Position numbers and translations under genes: made by a program. A stretch of DNA of 64,000 nt from Auanema rhodensis (lineage: Eukaryota; Nematoda; Chromadorea; Rhabditida; Rhabditidae), in contig OZ059895.1 of the NCBI GenBank assembly GCA_964057225.1, forward strand, positions 4,588,001 through 4,652,000, in the 5' to 3' direction. The notes under the pieces are model-generated. The model worked only from the letters and a program-made list of their open reading frames with translations. It had not been told where the DNA came from and did no database searches. Shown one piece after another: positions 49,166-61,800 of this stretch (position 1 is its first letter; every line of letters begins with the position of its first letter).

Positions 49166-51271
49166 CCGCATCGAATGCACTATACTTCATTGAGAAACGC
49201 TTAATACAAAAATTAGTTATGATCGTTTGAAAAATGATGCATTAGTGTATGTTGAGTTTCCATGTACACTCAACATTGCTTCCAAAAACATTTTGACAAA
49301 AATTTTTTCGAAAAATTTCAAAATAATTTAGCAAAGAGTAGATGTTTTTAGATTCCTTTTTTCAAGGCAAAGACGATGGACAATGTTATTCAACGAAAAA
49401 ATTAATTCTTCAGGGTGAAAATCGAGGATATAAGTGTGAACATATATCAGTTGATATCTCGGTGCATTTTCAAGCTAGCGCAAATCTGATAACACAGATC
49501 GACGCAGCTTAAAAATCCGCATCGAATGCACTATACTTCATTGAGAAACGCTTAATACAAAAATTAGTTATGATCGTTTGAAAAATGATGCATTAGTTTA
49601 TGTTGAGTTTCCATGTACACTCAACATTGCTTCCAAAAACATTTTGACAAAAATTTTTTCGAAAAATTTCAAAATAATTTAGCGAAAAGTAGATGTTTTT
49701 AGATTCCTTTTTTCAAGGCAAAGATGATGGACAATGTTATTCAACGAAAAAATTAATTCTTCAGGGTGAAAATCGAGGATATAAGTGTGAACATATATCA
49801 GTTGATATCTCGGTGCATTTTCAAGCTAGCGCAAATCTGATAACACAGATCGACGCAGCTTAAAAATCCGCATCGAATGCACTATACTTCATTGAGAAAC
49901 GCTTAATACAAAAATTAGTTATGATTGTTTGAAAAATGATGCATTAGTGTATGTTGAGTTTCCATGTACACTCAACATTGCTTCCAAAAACATTTTGACA
50001 AAAATTTTTTCGAAAAATTTCAAAATAATTTAGCAAAAAGTAGATGTTTTTAGATTCCTTTTTTCAAGGCAAAGACGATGGACAATGTTATTCAACGAAA
50101 AAATTAATTCTTCAGGGTGAAAATCGAGGATATAAGTGTGAACTTATATCAGTTGATATCTCGGTGCATTTTCAAGCTAGCGCAAATCTGATAACACAGA
50201 TCGACGCAGCTTAAAAATCCGCATCGAATGCACTATACTTCATTGAGAAACGCTTAATACAAAAATTAGTTATGATCGTTTGAAAAATGATGCATTAGTG
50301 TATGTTGAGTTTCCATGTACACTCAACATTGCTTCCAAAAACATTTTGACAAAAATTTTTTCGAAAAATTTCAAAATAATTTAGCAAAGAGTAGATGTTT
50401 TTAGATTCCTTTTTTCAAGGCAAAGACGATGGACAATGTTATTCAACGAAAAAATTAATTCTTCAGGGTGAAAATCGAGGATATAAGTGTGAACATATAT
50501 CAGTTGATATCTCGGTGCATTTTCAAGCTAGCGCAAATCTGATAACACAGATCGACGCAGCTTAAAAATCCGCATCGAATGCACTATACTTCATTGAGAA
50601 ACGCTTAATACAAAAATTAGTTATGATCGTTTGAAAAATGATGCATTAGTTTATGTTGAGTTTCCATGTACACTCAACATTGCTTCCAAAAACATTTTGA
50701 CAAAAATTTTTTCGAAAAATTTCAAAATAATTTAGCGAAAAGTAGATGTTTTTAGATTCCTTTTTTCAAGGCAAAGATGATGGACAATGTTATTCAACGA
50801 AAAAATTAATTCTTCAGGGTGAAAATCGAGGATATAAGTGTGAACATATATCAGTTGATATCTCGGTGCATTTTCAAGCTAGCGCAAATCTGATAACACA
50901 GATCGACGCAGCTTAAAAATCCGCATCGAATGCACTATACTTCATTGAGAAACGCTTAATACAAAAATTAGTTATGATTGTTTGAAAAATGATGCATTAG
51001 TGTATGTTGAGTTTCCATGTACACTCAACATTGCTTCCAAAAACATTTTGACAAAAATTTTTTCGAAAAATTTCAAAATAATTTAGCAAAAAGTAGATGT
51101 TTTTAGATTCCTTTTTTCAAGGCAAAGACGATGGACAATGTTATTCAACGAAAAAATTAATTCTTCAGGGTGAAAATCGAGGATATAAGTGTGAACTTAT
51201 ATCAGTTGATATCTCGGTGCATTTTCAAGCTAGCGCAAATCTGATAACACAGATCGACGCAGCTTAAAAAT
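49166..51271 (+). repeat. Trimer higher-order repeat (2 x 1053 bp)
   Basis: Three unit types in order (GCAAAGAGTAG; TTAGTTTATG with GCGAAAAG; ATTGTTTG) occur at 49166-50218 and again at 50219-51271. A related trimer (plain; GCAAAGAGTAG; ATTGTTTG with GCGAAAAG) recurs at 51272-53377 and 55133-57238. Confidence 0.75.
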
Positions 51272-53377
51272 CCGCATCGAATGCACTATACTTCATTGAG
51301 AAACGCTTAATACAAAAATTAGTTATGATCGTTTGAAAAATGATGCATTAGTGTATGTTGAGTTTCCATGTACACTCAACATTGCTTCCAAAAACATTTT
51401 GACAAAAATTTTTTCGAAAAATTTCAAAATAATTTAGCAAAAAGTAGATGTTTTTAGATTCCTTTTTTCAAGGCAAAGACGATGGACAATGTTATTCAAC
51501 GAAAAAATTAATTCTTCAGGGTGAAAATCGAGGATATAAGTGTGAACTTATATCAGTTGATATCTCGGTGCATTTTCAAGCTAGCGCAAATCTGATAACA
51601 CAGATCGACGCAGCTTAAAAATCCGCATCGAATGCACTATACTTCATTGAGAAACGCTTAATACAAAAATTAGTTATGATCGTTTGAAAAATGATGCATT
51701 AGTGTATGTTGAGTTTCCATGTACACTCAACATTGCTTCCAAAAACATTTTGACAAAAATTTTTTCGAAAAATTTCAAAATAATTTAGCAAAGAGTAGAT
51801 GTTTTTAGATTCCTTTTTTCAAGGCAAAGATGATGGACAATGTTATTCAACGAAAAAATTAATTCTTCAGGGTGAAAATCGAGGATATAAGTGTGAACAT
51901 ATATCAGTTGATATCTCGGTGCATTTTCAAGCTAGCGCAAATCTGATAACACAGATCGACGCAGCTTAAAAATCCGCATCGAATGCACTATACTTCATTG
52001 AGAAACGCTTAATACAAAAATTAGTTATGATTGTTTGAAAAATGATGCATTAGTGTATGTTGAGTTTCCATGTACACTCAACATTGCTTCCAAAAACATT
52101 TTGACAAAAATTTTTTCGAAAAATTTCAAAATAATTTAGCGAAAAGTAGATGTTTTTAGATTCCTTTTTTCAAGGCAAAGATGATGGACAATGTTATTCA
52201 ACGAAAAAATTAATTCTTCAGGGTGAAAATCGAGGATATAAGTGTGAACATATATCAGTTGATATCTCGGTGCATTTTCAAGCTAGCGCAAATCTGATAA
52301 CACAGATCGACGCAGCTTAAAAATCCGCATCGAATGCACTATACTTCATTGAGAAACGCTTAATACAAAAATTAGTTATGATCGTTTGAAAAATGATGCA
52401 TTAGTGTATGTTGAGTTTCCATGTACACTCAACATTGCTTCCAAAAACATTTTGACAAAAATTTTTTCGAAAAATTTCAAAATAATTTAGCAAAAAGTAG
52501 ATGTTTTTAGATTCCTTTTTTCAAGGCAAAGACGATGGACAATGTTATTCAACGAAAAAATTAATTCTTCAGGGTGAAAATCGAGGATATAAGTGTGAAC
52601 TTATATCAGTTGATATCTCGGTGCATTTTCAAGCTAGCGCAAATCTGATAACACAGATCGACGCAGCTTAAAAATCCGCATCGAATGCACTATACTTCAT
52701 TGAGAAACGCTTAATACAAAAATTAGTTATGATCGTTTGAAAAATGATGCATTAGTGTATGTTGAGTTTCCATGTACACTCAACATTGCTTCCAAAAACA
52801 TTTTGACAAAAATTTTTTCGAAAAATTTCAAAATAATTTAGCAAAGAGTAGATGTTTTTAGATTCCTTTTTTCAAGGCAAAGATGATGGACAATGTTATT
52901 CAACGAAAAAATTAATTCTTCAGGGTGAAAATCGAGGATATAAGTGTGAACATATATCAGTTGATATCTCGGTGCATTTTCAAGCTAGCGCAAATCTGAT
53001 AACACAGATCGACGCAGCTTAAAAATCCGCATCGAATGCACTATACTTCATTGAGAAACGCTTAATACAAAAATTAGTTATGATTGTTTGAAAAATGATG
53101 CATTAGTGTATGTTGAGTTTCCATGTACACTCAACATTGCTTCCAAAAACATTTTGACAAAAATTTTTTCGAAAAATTTCAAAATAATTTAGCGAAAAGT
53201 AGATGTTTTTAGATTCCTTTTTTCAAGGCAAAGATGATGGACAATGTTATTCAACGAAAAAATTAATTCTTCAGGGTGAAAATCGAGGATATAAGTGTGA
53301 ACATATATCAGTTGATATCTCGGTGCATTTTCAAGCTAGCGCAAATCTGATAACACAGATCGACGCAGCTTAAAAAT

Positions 53378-55834
53378 CCGCATCGAATGCACTATACTTC
53401 ATTGAGAAACGCTTAATACAAAAATTAGTTATGATCGTTTGAAAAATGATGCATTAGTGTATGTTGAGTTTCCATGTACACTCAACATTGCTTCCAAAAA
53501 CATTTTGACAAAAATTTTTTCGAAAAATTTCAAAATAATTTAGCGAAAAGTAGATGTTTTCAGATTCCTTTTTTCAAGGCAAAGATGATGGACAATGTTA
53601 TTCAACGAAAAAATTAATTCTTCAGGGTGAAAATCGAGGATATAAGTGTGAACATATATCAGTTGATATCTCGGTGCATTTTCAAGCTAGCGCAAATCTG
53701 ATAACACAGATCGACGCAGCTTAAAAATCCGCATCGAATGCACTATACTTCATTGAGAAACGCTTAATACAAAAATTAGTTATGATCGTTTGAAAAATGA
53801 TGCATTAGTGTATGTTGAGTTTCCATGTACACTCAACATTGCTTCCAAAAACATTTTGACAAAAATTTTTTCGAAAAATTTCAAAATAATTTAGCAAAGA
53901 GTAGATGTTTTTAGATTCCTTTTTTCAAGGCAAAGATGATGGACAAAGTTATTCAACGAAAAAATTAATTCTTCAGGGTGAAAATCGAGGATATAAGTGT
54001 GAACATATATCAGTTGATATCTCGGTGCATTTTCAAGCTAGCGCAAATCTGATAACACAGATCGACGCAGCTTAAAAATCCGCATCGAGTGCACTATACT
54101 TCATTGAGAAACGCTTAATACAAAAATTAGTTATGATTGTTTGAAAAATGATGCATTAGTGTATGTTGAGTTTCCATGTACACTCAACATTGCTTCCAAA
54201 AACATTTTGACAAAAATTTTTTCGAAAAATTTCAAAATAATTTAGCAAAAAGTAGATGTTTTTAGATTCCTTTTTTCAAGGCAAAGACGATGGACAATGT
54301 TATTCAACGAAAAAATTAATTCTTCAGGGTGAAAATCGAGGATATAAGTGTGAACATATATCAGTTGATATCTCGGTGCATTTTCAAGCTAGCGCAAATC
54401 TGATAACACAGATCGACGCAGCTTAAAAATCCGCATCGAATGCACTATACTTCATTGAGAAACGCTTAATACAAAAATTAGTTATGATCGTTTGAAAAAT
54501 GATGCATTAGTTTATGTTGAGTTTCCATGTACACTCAACATTGCTTCCAAAAACATTTTGACAAAAATTTTTTCGAAAAATTTCAAAATAATTTAGCGAA
54601 AAGTAGATGTTTTTAGATTCCTTTTTTCAAGGCAAAGATGATGGACAATGTTATTCAACGAAAAAATTAATTCTTCAGGGTGAAAATCGAGGATATAAGT
54701 GTGAACATATATCAGTTGATATCTCGGTGCATTTTCAAGCTAGCGCAAATCTGATAACACAGATCGACGCAGCTTAAAAATCCGCATCGAATGCACTATA
54801 CTTCATTGAGAAACGCTTAATACAAAAATTAGTTATGATTGTTTGAAAAATGATGCATTAGTGTATGTTGAGTTTCCATGTACACTCAACATTGCTTCCA
54901 AAAACATTTTGACAAAAATTTTTTCGAAAAATTTCAAAATAATTTAGCAAAAAGTAGATGTTTTTAGATTCCTTTTTTCAAGGCAAAGACGATGGACAAT
55001 GTTATTCAACGAAAAAATTAATTCTTCAGGGTGAAAATCGAGGATATAAGTGTGAACTTATATCAGTTGATATCTCGGTGCATTTTCAAGCTAGCGCAAA
55101 TCTGATAACACAGATCGACGCAGCTTAAAAATCCGCATCGAATGCACTATACTTCATTGAGAAACGCTTAATACAAAAATTAGTTATGATCGTTTGAAAA
55201 ATGATGCATTAGTGTATGTTGAGTTTCCATGTACACTCAACATTGCTTCCAAAAACATTTTGACAAAAATTTTTTCGAAAAATTTCAAAATAATTTAGCA
55301 AAAAGTAGATGTTTTTAGATTCCTTTTTTCAAGGCAAAGACGATGGACAATGTTATTCAACGAAAAAATTAATTCTTCAGGGTGAAAATCGAGGATATAA
55401 GTGTGAACTTATATCAGTTGATATCTCGGTGCATTTTCAAGCTAGCGCAAATCTGATAACACAGATCGACGCAGCTTAAAAATCCGCATCGAATGCACTA
55501 TACTTCATTGAGAAACGCTTAATACAAAAATTAGTTATGATCGTTTGAAAAATGATGCATTAGTGTATGTTGAGTTTCCATGTACACTCAACATTGCTTC
55601 CAAAAACATTTTGACAAAAATTTTTTCGAAAAATTTCAAAATAATTTAGCAAAGAGTAGATGTTTTTAGATTCCTTTTTTCAAGGCAAAGATGATGGACA
55701 ATGTTATTCAACGAAAAAATTAATTCTTCAGGGTGAAAATCGAGGATATAAGTGTGAACATATATCAGTTGATATCTCGGTGCATTTTCAAGCTAGCGCA
55801 AATCTGATAACACAGATCGACGCAGCTTAAAAAT
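53378..55834 (+). repeat. Second copy of the seven-monomer block
   Basis: Copy of 46358-48814. The TGTTTTCAGATTCC marker occurs again at 57422 and 59879 (11 and 7 monomers further), so parts of this block were amplified more than once. Confidence 0.75.
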
Positions 55835-58800
55835 CCGCATCGAATGCACTATACTTCATTGAGAAACGCTTAATACAAAAATTAGTTATGATTGTTTGAA
55901 AAATGATGCATTAGTGTATGTTGAGTTTCCATGTACACTCAACATTGCTTCCAAAAACATTTTGACAAAAATTTTTTCGAAAAATTTCAAAATAATTTAG
56001 CGAAAAGTAGATGTTTTTAGATTCCTTTTTTCAAGGCAAAGATGATGGACAATGTTATTCAACGAAAAAATTAATTCTTCAGGGTGAAAATCGAGGATAT
56101 AAGTGTGAACATATATCAGTTGATATCTCGGTGCATTTTCAAGCTAGCGCAAATCTGATAACACAGATCGACGCAGCTTAAAAATCCGCATCGAATGCAC
56201 TATACTTCATTGAGAAACGCTTAATACAAAAATTAGTTATGATCGTTTGAAAAATGATGCATTAGTGTATGTTGAGTTTCCATGTACACTCAACATTGCT
56301 TCCAAAAACATTTTGACAAAAATTTTTTCGAAAAATTTCAAAATAATTTAGCAAAAAGTAGATGTTTTTAGATTCCTTTTTTCAAGGCAAAGACGATGGA
56401 CAATGTTATTCAACGAAAAAATTAATTCTTCAGGGTGAAAATCGAGGATATAAGTGTGAACTTATATCAGTTGATATCTCGGTGCATTTTCAAGCTAGCG
56501 CAAATCTGATAACACAGATCGACGCAGCTTAAAAATCCGCATCGAATGCACTATACTTCATTGAGAAACGCTTAATACAAAAATTAGTTATGATCGTTTG
56601 AAAAATGATGCATTAGTGTATGTTGAGTTTCCATGTACACTCAACATTGCTTCCAAAAACATTTTGACAAAAATTTTTTCGAAAAATTTCAAAATAATTT
56701 AGCAAAGAGTAGATGTTTTTAGATTCCTTTTTTCAAGGCAAAGATGATGGACAATGTTATTCAACGAAAAAATTATTTCTTCAGGGTGAAAATCGAGGAT
56801 ATAAGTGTGAACATATATCAGTTGATATCTCGGTGCATTTTCAAGCTAGCGCAAATCTGATAACACAGATCGACGCAGCTTAAAAATCCGCATCGAATGC
56901 ACTATACTTCATTGAGAAACGCTTAATACAAAAATTAGTTATGATTGTTTGAAAAATGATGCATTAGTGTATGTTGAGTTTCCATGTACACTCAACATTG
57001 CTTCCAAAAACATTTTGACAAAAATTTTTTCGAAAAATTTCAAAATAATTTAGCGAAAAGTAGATGTTTTTAGATTCCTTTTTTCAAGGCAAAGATGATG
57101 GACAATGTTATTCAACGAAAAAATTAATTCTTCAGGGTGAAAATCGAGGATATAAGTGTGAACATATATCAGTTGATATCTCGGTGCATTTTCAAGCTAG
57201 CGCAAATCTGATAACACAGATCGACGCAGCTTAAAAATCCGCATCGAATGCACTATACTTCATTGAGAAACGCTTAATACAAAAATTAGTTATGATCGTT
57301 TGAAAAATGATGCATTAGTGTATGTTGAGTTTCCATGTACACTCAACATTGCTTCCAAAAACATTTTGACAAAAATTTTTTCGAAAAATTTCAAAATAAT
57401 TTAGCGAAAAGTAGATGTTTTCAGATTCCTTTTTTCAAGGCAAAGATGATGGACAATGTTATTCAACGAAAAAATTAATTCTTCAGGGTGAAAATCGAGG
57501 ATATAAGTGTGAACATATATCAGTTGATATCTCGGTGCATTTTCAAGCTAGCGCAAATCTGATAACACAGATCGACGCAGCTTAAAAATCCGCATCGAAT
57601 GCACTATACTTCATTGAGAAACGCTTAATACAAAAATTAGTTATGATCGTTTGAAAAATGATGCATTAGTTTATGTTGAGTTTCCATGTACACTCAACAT
57701 TGCTTCCAAAAACATTTTGACAAAAATTTTTTCGAAAAATTTCAAAATAATTTAGCGAAAAGTAGATGTTTTTAGATTCCTTTTTTCAAGGCAAAGATGA
57801 TGGACAATGTTATTCAACGAAAAAATTAATTCTTCAGGGTGAAAATCGAGGATATAAGTGTGAACATATATCAGTTGATATCTCGGTGCATTTTCAAGCT
57901 AGCGCAAATCTGATAACACAGATCGACGCAGCTTAAAAATCCGCATCGAATGCACTATACTTCATTGAGAAACGCTTAATACAAAAATTAGTTATGATCG
58001 TTTGAAAAATGATGCATTAGTTTATGTTGAGTTTCCATGTACACTCAACATTGCTTCCAAAAACATTTTGACAAAAATTTTTTCGAAAAATTTCAAAATA
58101 ATTTAGCGAAAAGTAGATGTTTTTAGATTCCTTTTTTCAAGGCAAAGATGATGGACAATGTTATTCAACGAAAAAATTAATTCTTCAGGGTGAAAATCGA
58201 GGATATAAGTGTGAACATATATCAGTTGATATCTCGGTGCATTTTCAAGCTAGCGCAAATCTGATAACACAGATCGACGCAGCTTAAAAATCCGCATCGA
58301 ATGCACTATACTTCATTGAGAAACGCTTAATACAAAAATTAGTTATGATTGTTTGAAAAATGATGCATTAGTGTATGTTGAGTTTCCATGTACACTCAAC
58401 ATTGCTTCCAAAAACATTTTGACAAAAATTTTTTCGAAAAATTTCAAAATAATTTAGCAAAAAGTAGATGTTTTTAGATTCCTTTTTTCAAGGCAAAGAC
58501 GATGGACAATGTTATTCAACGAAAAAATTAATTCTTCGGGGTGAAAATCGAGGATATAAGTGTGAACATATATCAGTTGATATCTCGGTGCATTTTCAAG
58601 CTAGCGCAAATCTGATAACACAGATCGACGCAGCTTAAAAATCCGCATCGAATGCACTATACTTCATTGAGAAACGCTTAATACAAAAATTAGTTATGAT
58701 TGTTTGAAAAATGATGCATTAGTGTATGTTGAGTTTCCATGTACACTCAACATTGCTTCCAAAAACATTTTGACAAAAATTTTTTCGAAAAATTTCAAAA

Positions 58801-61800
58801 TAATTTAGCAAAAAGTAGATGTTTTTAGATTCCTTTTTTCAAGGCAAAGACGATGGACAATGTTATTCAACGAAAAAATTAATTCTTCAGGGTGAAAATC
58901 GAGGATATAAGTGTGAACTTATATCAGTTGATATCTCGGTGCATTTTCAAGCTAGCGCAAATCTGATAACACAGATCGACGCAGCTTAAAAATCCGCATC
59001 GAATGCACTATACTTCATTGAGAAACGCTTAATACAAAAATTAGTTATGATCGTTTGAAAAATGATGCATTAGTTTATGTTGAGTTTCCATGTACACTCA
59101 ACATTGCTTCCAAAAACATTTTGACAAAAATTTTTTCGAAAAATTTCAAAATAATTTAGCGAAAAGTAGATGTTTTTAGATTCCTTTTTTCAAGGCAAAG
59201 ATGATGGACAATGTTATTCAACGAAAAAATTAATTCTTCAGGGTGAAAATCGAGGATATAAGTGTGAACATATATCAGTTGATATCTCGGTGCATTTTCA
59301 AGCTAGCGCAAATCTGATAACACAGATCGACGCAGCTTAAAAATCCGCATCGAATGCACTATACTTCATTGAGAAACGCTTAATACAAAAATTAGTTATG
59401 ATTGTTTGAAAAATGATGCATTAGTGTATGTTGAGTTTCCATGTACACTCAACATTGCTTCCAAAAACATTTTGACAAAAATTTTTTCGAAAAATTTCAA
59501 AATAATTTAGCGAAAAGTAGATGTTTTTAGATTCCTTTTTTCAAGGCAAAGATGATGGACAATGTTATTCAACGAAAAAATTAATTCTTCAGGGTGAAAA
59601 TCGAGGATATAAGTGTGAACATATATCAGTTGATATCTCGGTGCATTTTCAAGCTAGCGCAAATCTGATAACACAGATCGACGCAGCTTAAAAATCCGCA
59701 TCGAATGCACTATACTTCATTGAGAAACGCTTAATACAAAAATTAGTTATGATCGTTTGAAAAATGATGCATTAGTGTATGTTGAGTTTCCATGTACACT
59801 CAACATTGCTTCCAAAAACATTTTGACAAAAATTTTTTCGAAAAATTTCAAAATAATTTAGCGAAAAGTAGATGTTTTCAGATTCCTTTTTTCAAGGCAA
59901 AGATGATGGACAATGTTATTCAACGAAAAAATTAATTCTTCAGGGTGAAAATCGAGGATATAAGTGTGAACATATATCAGTTGATATCTCGGTGCATTTT
60001 CAAGCTAGCGCAAATCTGATAACACAGATCGACGCAGCTTAAAAATCCGCATCGAATGCACTATACTTCATTGAGAAACGCTTAATACAAAAATTAGTTA
60101 TGATCGTTTGAAAAATGATGCATTAGTTTATGTTGAGTTTCCATGTACACTCAACATTGCTTCCAAAAACATTTTGACAAAAATTTTTTCGAAAAATTTC
60201 AAAATAATTTAGCGAAAAGTAGATGTTTTTAGATTCCTTTTTTCAAGGCAAAGATGATGGACAATGTTATTCAACGAAAAAATTAATTCTTCAGGGTGAA
60301 AATCGAGGATATAAGTGTGAACATATATCAGTTGATATCTCGGTGCATTTTCAAGCTAGCGCAAATCTGATAACACAGATCGACGCAGCTTAAAAATCCG
60401 CATCGAATGCACTATACTTCATTGAGAAACGCTTAATACAAAAATTAGTTATGATCGTTTGAAAAATGATGCATTAGTTTATGTTGAGTTTCCATGTACA
60501 CTCAACATTGCTTCCAAAAACATTTTGACAAAAATTTTTTCGAAAAATTTCAAAATAATTTAGCGAAAAGTAGATGTTTTTAGATTCCTTTTTTCAAGGC
60601 AAAGATGATGGACAATGTTATTCAACGAAAAAATTAATTCTTCAGGGTGAAAATCGAGGATATAAGTGTGAACATATATCAGTTGATATCTCGGTGCATT
60701 TTCAAGCTAGCGCAAATCTGATAACACAGATCGACGCAGCTTAAAAATCCGCATCGAATGCACTATACTTCATTGAGAAACGCTTAATACAAAAATTAGT
60801 TATGATTGTTTGAAAAATGATGCATTAGTGTATGTTGAGTTTCCATGTACACTCAACATTGCTTCCAAAAACATTTTGACAAAAATTTTTTCGAAAAATT
60901 TCAAAATAATTTAGCAAAAAGTAGATGTTTTTAGATTCCTTTTTTCAAGGCAAAGACGATGGACAATGTTATTCAACGAAAAAATTAATTCTTCAGGGTG
61001 AAAATCGAGGATATAAGTGTGAACTTATATCAGTTGATATCTCGGTGCATTTTCAAGCTAGCGCAAATCTGATAACACAGATCGACGCAGCTTAAAAATC
61101 CGCATCGAATGCACTATACTTCATTGAGAAACGCTTAATACAAAAATTAGTTATGATCGTTTGAAAAATGATGCATTAGTGTATGTTGAGTTTCCATGTA
61201 CACTCAACATTGCTTCCAAAAACATTTTGACAAAAATTTTTTCGAAAAATTTCAAAATAATTTAGCAAAAAGTAGATGTTTTTAGATTCCTTTTTTCAAG
61301 GCAAAGACGATGGACAATGTTATTCAACGAAAAAATTAATTCTTCAGGGTGAAAATCGAGGATATAAGTGTGAACTTATATCAGTTGATATCTCGGTGCA
61401 TTTTCAAGCTAGCGCAAATCTGATAACACAGATCGACGCAGCTTAAAAATCCGCATCGAATGCACTATACTTCATTGAGAAACGCTTAATACAAAAATTA
61501 GTTATGATCGTTTGAAAAATGATGCATTAGTGTATGTTGAGTTTCCATGTACACTCAACATTGCTTCCAAAAACATTTTGACAAAAATTTTTTCGAAAAA
61601 TTTCAAAATAATTTAGCAAAGAGTAGATGTTTTTAGATTCCTTTTTTCAAGGCAAAGATGATGGACAATGTTATTCAACGAAAAAATTAATTCTTCAGGG
61701 TGAAAATCGAGGATATAAGTGTGAACATATATCAGTTGATATCTCGGTGCATTTTCAAGCTAGCGCAAATCTGATAACACAGATCGACGCAGCTTAAAAA